64,000 bases of DNA. Source: Actinopolymorpha cephalotaxi. GTDB lineage: Bacteria > Actinomycetota > Actinomycetes > Propionibacteriales > Actinopolymorphaceae. This document shows, piece by piece, positions 1-8,506 of this stretch (within the stretch, counting starts at the first letter, position 1; each line of letters opens with the position of its first letter). The position numbers and the translations under genes are program-made. The stretch spans positions 2,006,850 to 2,070,849 of the forward strand of contig NZ_JACBZA010000001.1 in assembly GCF_013408535.1 (NCBI RefSeq), given 5' to 3'. The notes beneath the pieces are model-generated. The model searched no databases and had not been told where the DNA came from. It worked only from the letters and a program-made list of their open reading frames with translations.

Positions 1-1005
1 GACCGCACCGATGACCACGGCGGCCGGCAGCATCGCCAGGCCGGTCGCCGCGGCGCCGTATTCGACGACGCGCTGGAGGTACTGCGCGACCAGGATCTGG
101 AAGGCGAAGCACGCGGCGACCATCAGCACCTGAACGAGGTTCGCCCCGCTGACGGCGCGCGAGCCGAGGATCCGCAGGGGCATCAGCGGGGTGGTGGCCG
201 TGGCCTGCCGGCGGACGAACGCGGCGAGCAGCACGATGGCGAGCGTGCCGAGCGCCAACGTGGTCGGCGATCCGGCGCCGTGCCGTTCGATGGTGACCAC
301 GGCATAGATGCCGACGGTGAGCCCGGCGGTGACCAGCAACGCCCCCGCGACGTCGGCTCCGGCCCGCAGGCCGAGACCGCGCTCGCCGGGAAGCACCCGC
401 GCCGCCAGCGCCACGGCGGCCAGGCCGATCGGCAGGTTGATCCAGAAGATCCAGTGCCAGCTGAGCAGGTCGGTGAGGACGCCGCCGAGAACCTGTCCGA
501 TCGATGCTCCCGCCGCGCCGGTGAAGCTGAACACCGCGATGGCCGAGGCGCGTTCGCGGGGGCGGGTGAACAACGTGACCAGGATTCCCAGGCTGACGGC
601 GGCTGTCATCGCGCCGCCGACGCCCTGGGCGAAGCGGGCGGCGACCAGCATCGTCGGCGTCTGCGCCGTACCGGCCACGGCCGACGCGAGGGTGAAGACC
701 GTGAGGCCCGCGACGAGGACCTGCTTGCGACCGAGCAGGTCGCCGAGCCGGCCGGCCAGCAGCAACAGGCTGCCGAACGCGATGAGGTACGCGTTGACGA
801 CCCAGCTCAGTCCGGCGGGGGAGAAGCCGAGATCGCTCTGGATCGCGGGCATCGACACGGTCACGATGCTGCCGTCGAGGATGTTCATCAGCATCCCGGC
901 GGCGAGGACGGCGAGGGCGAGGCGGCGGTGAGCGGTGGTCTGAGGCGACGACGTGGACGCCGGAGGTGGAGTCGGATGCGAGGGCGAGGCTGCGGTGGCG
1001 GACAT
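1..1005 (-). CDS. MFS drug/proton antiporter, DHA2 type (3' end outside window)
   Basis: Codes for the first 335 residues of a multi-pass inner-membrane exporter; the gene runs off the left edge. The translation after a Pro/Ser/Thr-rich cytoplasmic N-terminus shows a first helix with LDGSIVTVSMPAI, then the loop 2-3 signature GRLGDLLGRKQVL, then RFAQGVGGAMTAA and, in helix 5, GASIGQVLGGVLTDLLSWHW. These are the order and motifs of 14-helix DHA2 exporters (EmrB/QacA type). The ATG at 1005 is preceded by AAAGGGA at a good distance. The substrate cannot be told from sequence. The gene is divergent from the HNH gene at 1301. Confidence 0.88.
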   Translation of the reverse strand, partial: MSATAASPSHPTPPPASTSSPQTTAHRRLALAVLAAGMLMNILDGSIVTVSMPAIQSDLGFSPAGLSWVVNAYLIAFGSLLLLAGRLGDLLGRKQVLVAGLTVFTLASAVAGTAQTPTMLVAARFAQGVGGAMTAAVSLGILVTLFTRPRERASAIAVFSFTGAAGASIGQVLGGVLTDLLSWHWIFWINLPIGLAAVALAARVLPGERGLGLRAGADVAGALLVTAGLTVGIYAVVTIERHGAGSPTTLALGTLAIVLLAAFVRRQATATTPLMPLRILGSRAVSGANLVQVLMVAACFAFQILVAQYLQRVVEYGAAATGLAMLPAAVVIGAV

Positions 1006-1051
1006 GCGTGGTCCCTTTGTCGTACGGGGCGGCGAGTGGTCTGTAGAGACC

Positions 1052-1071
1052 GTAGCAGATAGTCCTGTTGC
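1052..1071. promoter_or_regulatory. imperfect inverted repeat upstream of the MFS gene
   Basis: GTAGCAGA and TCCTGTTGC form a weak dyad (5 of 8 positions pair) about 50 bp upstream of the MFS start. Exporters of this class are often controlled by TetR or MarR repressors binding such a site, but no regulator gene is adjacent. The rest of 1006-1300 shows no supportable gene. Confidence 0.22.
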
Positions 1072-1288
1072 AGATGATCGGGTTCGGATCCGGTTGCTCC
1101 AGGGTCCGTCGATGATGCGTGGGGTGATCCTCGACTTCCACCGAGAACGCGAACGGCTGTGGCGGCTGGGGTTTGAATTCATCAGGGGTGAAGGTCGCGT
1201 ACCTTCGTCGGATCGCGAGCTTCGAAACTCCTGTATGCGTTGAGGAATCCCGCTCTGTTGGCAAGCCGGGCTTGTCGGTGGTGGCCGA

Positions 1289-1294
1289 TACGAT
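1289..1294 (+). promoter_or_regulatory. candidate -10 element of the HNH gene (leaderless start)
   Basis: TACGAT lies exactly 6 nt before the ATG at 1301, and there is no Shine-Dalgarno sequence. This is the geometry of a leaderless actinobacterial transcript. No good -35 element is visible. Confidence 0.3.
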
Positions 1295-1300
1295 TCGATC

Positions 1301-2983
1301 ATGTCTTCGAGCGAGTGGGGTGCCTGGACCGGTGGTGATGCCGCCGGCCGGATCCTGGCTGCGCTCGACCGGGTCGACGCTCCGCTGGACGAGGCGTGGG
1401 TCGCCCCGAAGGGTGGGCTGAAGCCGGAGGAGCTCGCGGCGGTGATCGCTGCGGCGCGGGTGAAGAAGGCCCGGCTGGAGGCCCTGGAGCTGGACCTTGT
1501 GGCTCTGGCAGAAGCCAGTGACATCGGCAGGCTGACCGGCTCCCCCAACGCCACCGTCTACCTGCGCACCGCGCAGCGGCTCGCCCAGCGGGAGGCGTCC
1601 GCGGTGGTGGGGCTGGCCCGCGACCTGGGCAAGGTGGCGCGGCTGACGTTGGAGGCGATGGCGGCCGGGGCGGTGTCGGCGATGCAGGCGAAGGTGATCG
1701 CCGAGGCGATCAAGAAGCTCCCCGAGTATGTGGGGGCCGATGAACGGCATCGGGCGGAGGAGTTCCTGATCGAGAAGGCCGGCTTCGCCAACCCCGACGA
1801 ACTCCGTGGAATGGGCGAGTCGCTGCTGGAACGGATCGCGCCCGAAGAGGCCGAACGGCTGGAGGGTGAGGAACTGGCGAAGAAGGACCGCAAGGCCGAG
1901 CAGAAGCGGTCCCTGCGCTACCTGCCGAACGGGATCCCGCAGTCGGAGACGGTGCGGATCACTTTGCCGGCGTGGGAGATGGAACTGTTCCGCAAGATCA
2001 TCGAACCGTTGGCCGAGCCGAAGAAGGGCGCTGAGCCTGACACCCGCCCGATCGAACAGCGGCGAGGGGACGCGTTCGCCGAAGCCCTTGGCCTGCTCGC
2101 CGCCGCCACCACCGCACCCGTGCGCGGGGGAAGGCCACCCCAGGTCGCGGTCACCATCCCCATCGACGTTCTGCTGAAAGGCACCGGCGCGGGGACGATC
2201 GACGACACCGCCACCCCCGTACGCCCCCGGCCCTGCAGCTGCCCCTGCACCGACCCCAAATACGGCACCAGCAAGGACACGAAGGGCGCCAAGGACTCCA
2301 GGCAGTCCGGCAAGGCCGGGGAGCCGACGCCGGAGGAGGCGAAGGGTCAGGAACAAGGTCGGGAATCCCAGCCAGGTAAGCAGAAACGGCAGTCGCCCGG
2401 CACCGGCTCACCCGCCGACGGGATACCACCACCGCGAACACCCGGCCAACCCCCACAACCGAACACCGACCCCGGAACCGAGGAGGATGACGCCGAACTC
2501 CAGCGTGCGGTGGGGCTGAAGGACGCCATCGACCCGCACGACGGCTGCCCCAAGTGCGGCGGCGGAGGGTCGGCCCGCTACCTCGGGGTCGACGGGAAGC
2601 CCATCTCCGCCGCCACCGTCCGCCGGTTGGCGTGCGAGGCCGACCTCATCCCCGTCATCCTCGGCGGGGACGGGCAGGTGCTCGACCTCGGCCGTTCGGA
2701 CCGGTTCTTCAGGGAGCACCAGCGGCGTGCGCTCGCGATCCGGGACGGCAGCCACTGTCACTTCCCCGGCTGCCAGATCCCGGAGCCGCGCTGCATAACG
2801 CATCACATGACTGCCTGGGACCACGGCGGCCCGACCGACCTGTCCAACGGCGTGCTGTTGTGCCGCTTCCACCACGTCACCGTCCACCACAAAGGCTGGC
2901 AAGTCCGCATGGGCGCACACGGCCACCCCGAGTACGTACCCCCGGAGTGGGCGGACCCACGGCAACGCGTACTCCGCCCATGA
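1301..2983 (+). CDS. DUF222 / HNH endonuclease domain protein (13E12 repeat family)
   Basis: 560 residues. The N-terminal two thirds is helical and matches the DUF222 pattern seen in mycobacterial 13E12 repeat proteins. Residues ~320-400 are a low-complexity Lys/Gly/Pro/Gln linker. The C-terminus carries an HNH nuclease fold: CHFPGC, then ITHHMTAWDHGGPTDLSNGV, then LCRFHHVTVHH, giving the His-Asn-His residues and zinc-type Cys pairs. The family is multicopy in many actinobacteria; proposed roles include DNA cleavage linked to mobile elements, but the biological role is not established. No neighbouring intron, phage or toxin partner is present. An ATG with a candidate -10 at 1289 sets the start. 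Confidence 0.88.
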   Translation: MSSSEWGAWTGGDAAGRILAALDRVDAPLDEAWVAPKGGLKPEELAAVIAAARVKKARLEALELDLVALAEASDIGRLTGSPNATVYLRTAQRLAQREASAVVGLARDLGKVARLTLEAMAAGAVSAMQAKVIAEAIKKLPEYVGADERHRAEEFLIEKAGFANPDELRGMGESLLERIAPEEAERLEGEELAKKDRKAEQKRSLRYLPNGIPQSETVRITLPAWEMELFRKIIEPLAEPKKGAEPDTRPIEQRRGDAFAEALGLLAAATTAPVRGGRPPQVAVTIPIDVLLKGTGAGTIDDTATPVRPRPCSCPCTDPKYGTSKDTKGAKDSRQSGKAGEPTPEEAKGQEQGRESQPGKQKRQSPGTGSPADGIPPPRTPGQPPQPNTDPGTEEDDAELQRAVGLKDAIDPHDGCPKCGGGGSARYLGVDGKPISAATVRRLACEADLIPVILGGDGQVLDLGRSDRFFREHQRRALAIRDGSHCHFPGCQIPEPRCITHHMTAWDHGGPTDLSNGVLLCRFHHVTVHHKGWQVRMGAHGHPEYVPPEWADPRQRVLRP

Positions 2984-3134
2984 AGCCCGGTCGGCCAAGC
3001 CCCGGGGCGCGCTCCGGGGGAATCTCTCACAGCAATCTCACGGCTGGCACAAAGGAGGTTCTCAACCCGCGGACGCAGGCTCGAAGTCGACCGGCCGCAC
3101 CAGAGGCGGCCGGACGAACAATCGGGCGGATGCG

Positions 3135-3503
3135 ATGGATCAGACGAAATCACCGGGCGGGGGCGCGGCTACGGATCGGGACCGAGGCCTCGGCCGGGTC
3201 AGGGCGCTCACCCTGTGGGCAGGAGTCGGCGCGACCGCGCTGGCAGCCGGAGTCGGGGTGGCGCTGGCGAGCAACTCGGCCGCCGACGGGACGACCACCA
3301 CGACGAACTCCCACACCTCGACGGACGGCTCCACCAGCGGGTCCACCGGCGACGACTCGGTACAGGCGCCGGACACGGCCCCGCAGCAGGCGCCACAACA
3401 GGGCTCCGGCCAGGACTCGAACCAGGGATCGGGCCAGAGCTGGGGCCAGGGAACGGATCAGGGCTCCGGCCAGCAACCCGGCGTACGGTCAGGTGCGTCG
3501 TGA
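3135..3503 (+). CDS. small membrane-anchored Ser/Thr/Gly/Gln-rich protein, first gene of redox operon
   Basis: 122 residues: a charged cytoplasmic N-terminus, one hydrophobic segment at ~24-46, then an outward-facing low-complexity tail rich in Thr/Ser, with QGSGQ-type repeats at ~85-115. There is no recognisable catalytic domain. The stop codon overlaps the start of apbE by 4 nt (GTGA), so translation is probably coupled. In comparable actinobacterial operons this position is often held by an FMN-binding-domain protein that ApbE flavinylates. Here the only resemblance to such a site is DGSTSGST at 64-71, so a role as ApbE substrate is inference. Otherwise it is an uncharacterised anchored protein. 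Confidence 0.7.
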   Translation: MDQTKSPGGGAATDRDRGLGRVRALTLWAGVGATALAAGVGVALASNSAADGTTTTTNSHTSTDGSTSGSTGDDSVQAPDTAPQQAPQQGSGQDSNQGSGQSWGQGTDQGSGQQPGVRSGAS

Positions 3504-4504
3504 CCGGCGGCCGAGGAGTTGCCGCGGCGGGGACCCAGCAGGCGGAAGAAGGTTCGGATCGGCGAGGTGCCGCACCCGGGCGGATGGAGTTCGCCGCGCT
3601 GGGCACGACCGCGACCCTGCTGGTCACCGACTCGCGCCGACTCGCGGCGGCGGGGGAGATTCTGCGTTCGGAACTGAACGCACTGGACCGGGCCTGCAGC
3701 AGGTTCCGTACGGACTCCGAGCTCAGCGCGGTCGAGCGTTCGGCCGGCCGGTGGACGCCGGTGAGCCCGATCCTCACCGACGTCCTCGCGGCGGCGCTGC
3801 GGGCGGCCAGGATCAGCGGCGGACTGGTGGACCCCACGGTCGGTCGTGCCGTCGCCGATCTCGGCTACGACCGCGACTTCGCCGCCGTGCCCGCCGACGG
3901 CCCGGAGCTGCCGTACCGACCCGCCCCCGCACCGGGGTGGTGGCGCATACGCCTGGACGTCGCCCGCCGTCGGGTGGTGGTGCCGCCCGGCGTCCGGGTG
4001 GACGTGGGCGCCACGGCCAAGGCGTGGGCCGCCGACCACGCGGCCCGTTCGGTCGCCACCGACCGGTGCGGCGCGCTGGTCAGCCTCGGCGGGGACATCG
4101 CGCTGGCAGGTCCGGCGCCCGAAGGCGGCTGGCTGGTCGTGGTCGGCGACGACCACGCCGCGGCCGGAAGCCCGTTCGGCGAACAGGCGATCACCCTGGC
4201 CTCCGGCGGGCTGGCGACGTCCGGCATCACCCGGCGCACCTGGCGGCGCGGGGACCGCACCCTGCACCACATCGTCGACCCACGCACCGGGGACGTGGCG
4301 CCGCCGTTCTGGCGGACCGTCACCGTGGCCGCGGCGTCCTGCCTGGACGCCAACACCGCGAGTACGGCAGCCGTGGTCCGCGGCGCCGGCGCACCCGGCT
4401 GGCTGGCCACGCACCGGCTGCCCGCCCGGCTGGTCGGGCGCGACGGGCGAATCCTCCGCACCGCCGGCTGGCCCGGCGCGCGGAGCCGGGAGGTGCGGGC
4501 ATGA
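3500..4504 (+). CDS. apbE: FAD:protein FMN transferase (ApbE family)
   Basis: 334 residues from the GTG overlapping the previous stop. ApbE enzymes move FMN from FAD to a Thr of extracytoplasmic target proteins using Mg2+. Visible family motifs: DVGATAKAWAAD (168-179), VSLGGDI (194-200), LATSG (238-242), HHIVDPRTG (256-264), and the C-terminal CLDANTASTAAV metal-binding segment around D283. The ATG at 3584 (MEFAALGTTATL) starts right at the conserved domain and is an alternative start; the first 28 residues show no signal peptide or lipobox, so the protein may be cytoplasmic or exported by an unseen route. It lies between its candidate substrate and a haem membrane protein, all overlapping by 4 nt. 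Confidence 0.9.
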   Translation: MTGGRGVAAAGTQQAEEGSDRRGAAPGRMEFAALGTTATLLVTDSRRLAAAGEILRSELNALDRACSRFRTDSELSAVERSAGRWTPVSPILTDVLAAALRAARISGGLVDPTVGRAVADLGYDRDFAAVPADGPELPYRPAPAPGWWRIRLDVARRRVVVPPGVRVDVGATAKAWAADHAARSVATDRCGALVSLGGDIALAGPAPEGGWLVVVGDDHAAAGSPFGEQAITLASGGLATSGITRRTWRRGDRTLHHIVDPRTGDVAPPFWRTVTVAAASCLDANTASTAAVVRGAGAPGWLATHRLPARLVGRDGRILRTAGWPGARSREVRA

Positions 4505-5136
4505 ACGGAAACGTGCTGTGGTTCGTCAGCCGGGCAACCGGACTGGTGGCACTTCCGCTGCTCACCCTGACGTTCGTCCTCGGCATCCTCGGTCCGCTGC
4601 GGGTGGGTGAACGGCGCCGGCAGCGGTTCGTCGTGGCAGGCCTGCACCGCAACGCGTCCCTGCTGGCGGTGGGCCTGGTGGCCGTGCACGTCGCGAGCAC
4701 GATCCTCGACGGGTACGTCCACCTCGGCTGGGCCGACGTGGTGGTGCCCGGCATCGCCGGCTACCGGACGTTCTGGACCGCACTGGGCACGCTGGCGCTG
4801 GACCTGATGCTGCTGCTGATCGGCACCAGCCTGCTCCGGCCGCGCATCCCGTACCGGCTGTGGCGCGCGGTGCACTGGGCGGCCTACGCCTGCTGGCCGC
4901 TCGCCGAGGTGCACGGGCTCGGAGTCGGCACCGACAGCCGGGCCGGCTGGCCGCTGCTGCTCGCGCTCGGTTGTCTCGTCGCGGCCCTCACCGCCGCGGT
5001 CGTCCGACTGCTGTCCGCGTCGTCGGCGCGGCCGGCGTCCGGGCTCACCTCCCCTTCGACCGCTCCGTCCGTGCCGGCAGGTGTGCCGGTGCCGCCGGCG
5101 CGTGCCGTTCCCACAACTCGCGAGGTACGACCATGA
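4501..5136 (+). CDS. ferric-reductase-like transmembrane haem protein
   Basis: 211 residues with about six hydrophobic segments. Histidines H49 (LHRN), H63 (AVHVAS), H74, H125 (AVHWAAY) and H138 (EVHGLG) sit in or next to membrane helices, as expected for the bis-His b-haem ligands of the ferric reductase / YedZ fold. The likely job is to carry electrons across the membrane between the NuoF-like/ferredoxin pair and an extracytoplasmic flavoprotein. There is no FAD/NADPH-binding C-terminus, so it must rely on partner proteins for electron input. ATGA overlaps with apbE before it and with the NuoF-like gene after it. The C-terminal ~40 residues are Pro/Ser/Ala-rich and probably disordered. Confidence 0.82.
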   Translation: MNGNVLWFVSRATGLVALPLLTLTFVLGILGPLRVGERRRQRFVVAGLHRNASLLAVGLVAVHVASTILDGYVHLGWADVVVPGIAGYRTFWTALGTLALDLMLLLIGTSLLRPRIPYRLWRAVHWAAYACWPLAEVHGLGVGTDSRAGWPLLLALGCLVAALTAAVVRLLSASSARPASGLTSPSTAPSVPAGVPVPPARAVPTTREVRP

Positions 5137-6506
5137 CCACGACGACCACCCCGGTGCCACAGGCCACGGCCGGCTCCGCGACCACCTCCGAACCCCCGAA
5201 CCCCCTGCCGCGGTTGACCGCGGGCTGGGCAGATGCGGCCGGCGCACCGTCGCTCGCCGACCACCTGGACCGGTACGGCGGGGTGCTGCGGCCCGAGCCG
5301 GAGCACGTGCTGGAGGTCGTACGCCGATCCGGGCTGCGCGGCCGCGGCGGCGCCGGCTTTCCCACCGGGCGCAAGCTGTCGGCCGTGGCCACCGAGGGAC
5401 GCCGCCCGGGACGCTGGCGACGGCCGGTCGTCGTCGTGAACGGCTGCGAGGGCGAACCCGCCAGCGGCAAGGACCGCACGCTGCTGGCGTACGCACCGCA
5501 TCTGGTCCTCGACGGTGCCGCCTACGCCGCCACCGCGGTCGGCGCGGACGAGGTGTACGTCTGCGTACACCGGCACACCCCGATCGAAGCCGGGCTGCGT
5601 GCCGCCGTCGCCCAGCGCCGGGACGACCGGGTGCGCTGGCACGTCGTCGGCATACCGGCGAGGTACGTCGCCAGTGAGGAGTCCGCGCTGGTGCACTTCC
5701 TCGACACCGGCGACGCCCGGCCGACGACCACGCCGCCGCGACCGTTCGAGCGGGGTGTCGGCGGCCGGCCGACGCTGGTCGACAACGCGGAGACGCTGGC
5801 GCACCTGGCGCAGGTCGTGCGGCACGGAGCAGAGTGGTTCAGGTCGGTCGGTACTCCCACCGACCCGGGTACGACCCTCGTCACCGTCGGCGGAGCGGTT
5901 CGCCGGCCGGGGGTGTACGAGATCGTGCTGGGCACGCCGCTCGAGTCGGTGCTGGCGACGGCCGGTGCCGCCGTGGGTGAGGCCGAGGAGACCGGTGCCG
6001 GCGACGCGGTCGTCGCGGCGCTGGTCGGCGGCTACTTCGGCGGCTGGGTGCCACTGCCACGCGACGCGGACCTGCCGCTCGGCCACGACCCGGCCGGACC
6101 CGACGGCACCCGCCTGGGCGCCGGCGTGGTGGTCGCGTTGCCCGCGCGTTCGTGCGGCCTGGCCGAGACCGCGCGGGTCGTGCGGTACCTCGCGGGGGAG
6201 TCCGCGGGTCAGTGCGGGCCGTGCGTCTTCGGGCTGCCCGCCGTGGCGGCCGACCTGGAGGCACTCGCGGCCGGCCGCGCCGACCGGGACCTGCTCGACC
6301 GGCTGCACCGGCGACTGGACGTGATTCCCGGCCGCGGCGCCTGCCGGCATCCCGATGGTGCGGTGGGGTTCGCGCGCAGTGCGCTGCGGACGTTCGCGGC
6401 CGACGTGCGGCGGCACGCGGCCGGCCACCCGTGCCGCGGAGTGGAACGCCCGCCCGTCCTGCCGCTGCCGTCCGCAGCGCGCCACCTGGCCGGAGAACCG
6501 CGATGA
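5133..6506 (+). CDS. NuoF-like flavo/iron-sulfur protein with SLBB domain
   Basis: 457 residues, related to the 51-kDa NADH-binding subunit of complex I. The FMN/NADH glycine-rich motif GLRGRGGAGFPTGRK is at ~67-81, followed by NGCEGEPASGKDR (~103-115). An SLBB segment (TVGGAVRRPGVYEI) lies at ~251-264 and an Fe-S binding C-terminus at ~340-410. In NuoF the N3 cluster uses CxxCxxC plus a distant Cys. Here the motif is ESAGQCGPC (356-364), so the first Cys is Ala358, while C361, C364 and C404 remain; C341 lies upstream. It probably oxidises NAD(P)H or ferredoxin and feeds the haem membrane protein. Starts at an ATGA overlap; the first ~25 residues are Thr/Pro-rich. Confidence 0.87.
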   Translation: MTTTTTPVPQATAGSATTSEPPNPLPRLTAGWADAAGAPSLADHLDRYGGVLRPEPEHVLEVVRRSGLRGRGGAGFPTGRKLSAVATEGRRPGRWRRPVVVVNGCEGEPASGKDRTLLAYAPHLVLDGAAYAATAVGADEVYVCVHRHTPIEAGLRAAVAQRRDDRVRWHVVGIPARYVASEESALVHFLDTGDARPTTTPPRPFERGVGGRPTLVDNAETLAHLAQVVRHGAEWFRSVGTPTDPGTTLVTVGGAVRRPGVYEIVLGTPLESVLATAGAAVGEAEETGAGDAVVAALVGGYFGGWVPLPRDADLPLGHDPAGPDGTRLGAGVVVALPARSCGLAETARVVRYLAGESAGQCGPCVFGLPAVAADLEALAAGRADRDLLDRLHRRLDVIPGRGACRHPDGAVGFARSALRTFAADVRRHAAGHPCRGVERPPVLPLPSAARHLAGEPR

Positions 6507-6775
6507 GCGCCCGGCGCGACCTCGTGCGCGCCGTCGTCGGCGACGGGACGGCAGTACGCGTCGACCCGATCGCCTGCGCGGCGCACGGCCTGTGCGCCGA
6601 ACTCCTGCCCGAGGCCGTCACCCTCGACGAGTGGGGTTACCCGGTCGTGGACGGGCGGCGGCTCACCGCGGAGGAGGTGCGGCACGCCCGGCGGGCCGCG
6701 GCCGCGTGCCCGACGCTCGCGTTGCGACTCGAGCGGGTCGCGGGCACCCTGGCCGGGCCTCCACCTGGCCACTGA
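6503..6775 (+). CDS. small ferredoxin with CxxHGxC motif
   Basis: 90 residues. The cluster motif is C25-x2-H28-G-x-C31, with the last ligand C69-P70. The second Cys of a normal bacterial [4Fe-4S] motif is replaced by His, as in the ferredoxins that often serve cytochromes P450 and carry [3Fe-4S] or His-liganded clusters. No P450 is nearby. It is the last gene of the redox operon and overlaps the NuoF-like gene by 4 nt, so that protein is the likely partner. Confidence 0.86.
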   Translation: MSARRDLVRAVVGDGTAVRVDPIACAAHGLCAELLPEAVTLDEWGYPVVDGRRLTAEEVRHARRAAAACPTLALRLERVAGTLAGPPPGH

Positions 6776-6910
6776 GCCGTGCACCCGGCAGGGCCCCCGA
6801 CCGTCTGGAAAACCCGGCTACTTCGTGCGTCCGTCACCGTGTGAGGTGAGCCAACCGGGGTAGAACACCCGCGCTCTGCGATCACGCGACCCCGACCGCG
6901 AGGAGGACCC

Positions 6911-7228
6911 GTGCGCACCGAGGAAGAAGTCTCCGCCGAGCTCGCGGAGGTCAGGACTCGCCGGCAGGAGTTCTTTCCCACCCAGGACGAGCCGCTGGGC
7001 AAGGACTCGCCCGAGCCGACCGAGTTCTGGCCGGGCGCTCCCGGCGGGGAGATCACCGACCTGCTGGAGCGGGAGGCGAAGCTCGTCCTCGAACGCGCGG
7101 AGATCCGGCGGGCCGGCAGCGGGTCCGGCGAGGTCTCCGCCACCACTTCCTCACCGGCCGACACCGACGAGGAGGAGGCGGCCGCGCGGCGCATCCTGCA
7201 GCGCATCGAGGACGCCCGGAAAACCTAG
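6911..7228 (+). CDS. small acidic hypothetical protein
   Basis: 105 residues from a GTG with an AGGAGG sequence at 6900-6905. Acidic and charged, without signal or membrane segment; two helical charged stretches (~1-20 and ~45-65) and an Asp/Glu-rich C-terminus suggest a short coiled-coil protein. Not a family I recognise. It lies 135 bp after the redox operon and 117 bp before the FUSC gene, on the same strand. Confidence 0.6.
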   Translation: MRTEEEVSAELAEVRTRRQEFFPTQDEPLGKDSPEPTEFWPGAPGGEITDLLEREAKLVLERAEIRRAGSGSGEVSATTSSPADTDEEEAAARRILQRIEDARKT

Positions 7229-7345
7229 GATCCGCAGGGCAGACCCTGGGTCTCCCACGCCCGGCGTACCACCTTCCCCGGTCTCCGGAGGTGCCTGATC
7301 GGTCAGCGAAGTGTCCCCGCGTCGGTCCGATCGCGGATCGACGCG

Positions 7346-8506
7346 GTGCGAGCCCGGATACCGGCCGCCCGCCCGGCCGTACGCGGGCACCGTTCCACGA
7401 TGGTCGCCCAGTCGGGCAAGGCCGCGGCGGCAGGCATCCTCGCCTGGCTGGTCGCGGGCTGGTGGCTGGACTCCCCGCTCGCGGTCATCGCGCCGTGGGT
7501 GGCGATCGTCACCGTACAGACGACCGTCTACCGCTCCGTTCGCGACGGACTGTGGCTGCTCGGCGCGATGACGGTCGGCACCGTCCTGGCCACCGGTGTG
7601 CACGTCCTCGTCGGCAGCACGTTGGTGGCGATGTGCATCGTGCTCCCGGCGACGCTGGCGCTGACGTTGTGGTCGCGGATCGGCGACCAGGGCGTCTTCT
7701 GCGCCACGACCGCGTTGTTCGTGCTGGTGTACGGCTCGGTGACGTTCGATGGCGTGGTCGACCGGCTGCGGGAGGCAGTGATCGGCGCCGTGATCGGGGT
7801 GGTCGTCAACGCGGTCGTCCTGCCGCCCGTCTACCACCGCCGCGGCCTGGACGCCGCGCGGGCGGTGAGCCGGGAGGCGGCTGAGTTGCTGGCCCCGATC
7901 GCCGAGGGTCTGCGGTCCGGCGTCGACCGGAGCGCCGTGCTCCGGTGGGACGAACGCGGCGGTGAACTGACCCGGATGACCGACCGGGCGCGCGACCTCA
8001 GCGGCTGGAGTTCGGAGAGCCGGCGGTGGAACGTCCGGTTCGAGCCCGTACGCCGGGAGTCGGCGGGGCCCGACCCGGAGGACGTCATCGCGGTCGTCAG
8101 CAGGGTGGTCGGTTCGGTGAACGGCCTGGTGCGGGTTCTGCTGGAAGGAACCGACGAGGCGTTCCGGAGCGAGTTGCCCGACCCCGAGAGCGCCGGGCCG
8201 TACGCCGACCTGTGCGACCGGCTGGCCGCGGCCTGCCGCACCTACGCCGACCACGTGGCCGGGCGCTGTACCGACGAGGACCGGGCCGCGTACGCGGAGG
8301 CCGTCGGCGCCGCGGGCTCGCTGGCCGCGGGGCTGCAGGCCGACCTCGACGCCCGCGCCGCGGCGGACCCGTCGGCGCTCGGGATGTTCCTGCTGGAGGC
8401 CAAGCGGCTGCTCGTCGGCCTGCCGGCCGCGGACGAGGTCTGCCCCTCGGCGCCGGGCCGGCTGGAGGCCGGGGCCGCGAAGCCCGCCGGGTCAGTCGGC
8501 GCGTAG
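7346..8506 (+). CDS. FUSC / aromatic-acid exporter-like membrane protein
   Basis: 386 residues. The N-terminal ~160 residues hold about five or six hydrophobic helices beginning AAAAGILAWLVAGWWLDSP, with GLWLLGAMTVGTVLATGV and REAVIGAVIGVVVNAVVLPP, the arrangement of FUSC (fusaric-acid resistance-like) half-transporters. The C-terminal ~220 residues are soluble and helical. The likely role is export of aromatic or other organic acids; substrate unknown. The GTG at 7346 gives a short basic leader; the ATG at 7400 is an alternative. The 3' end overlaps the convergent NTF2-like gene by 15 bp. Confidence 0.78.
   Translation: MRARIPAARPAVRGHRSTMVAQSGKAAAAGILAWLVAGWWLDSPLAVIAPWVAIVTVQTTVYRSVRDGLWLLGAMTVGTVLATGVHVLVGSTLVAMCIVLPATLALTLWSRIGDQGVFCATTALFVLVYGSVTFDGVVDRLREAVIGAVIGVVVNAVVLPPVYHRRGLDAARAVSREAAELLAPIAEGLRSGVDRSAVLRWDERGGELTRMTDRARDLSGWSSESRRWNVRFEPVRRESAGPDPEDVIAVVSRVVGSVNGLVRVLLEGTDEAFRSELPDPESAGPYADLCDRLAAACRTYADHVAGRCTDEDRAAYAEAVGAAGSLAAGLQADLDARAAADPSALGMFLLEAKRLLVGLPAADEVCPSAPGRLEAGAAKPAGSVGA

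Noticed and set aside
3051-3058. AAAGGAGG, a perfect Shine-Dalgarno sequence
   Set aside because: No start codon lies within 15 nt downstream; the next gene begins at 3135 with its own weak site.
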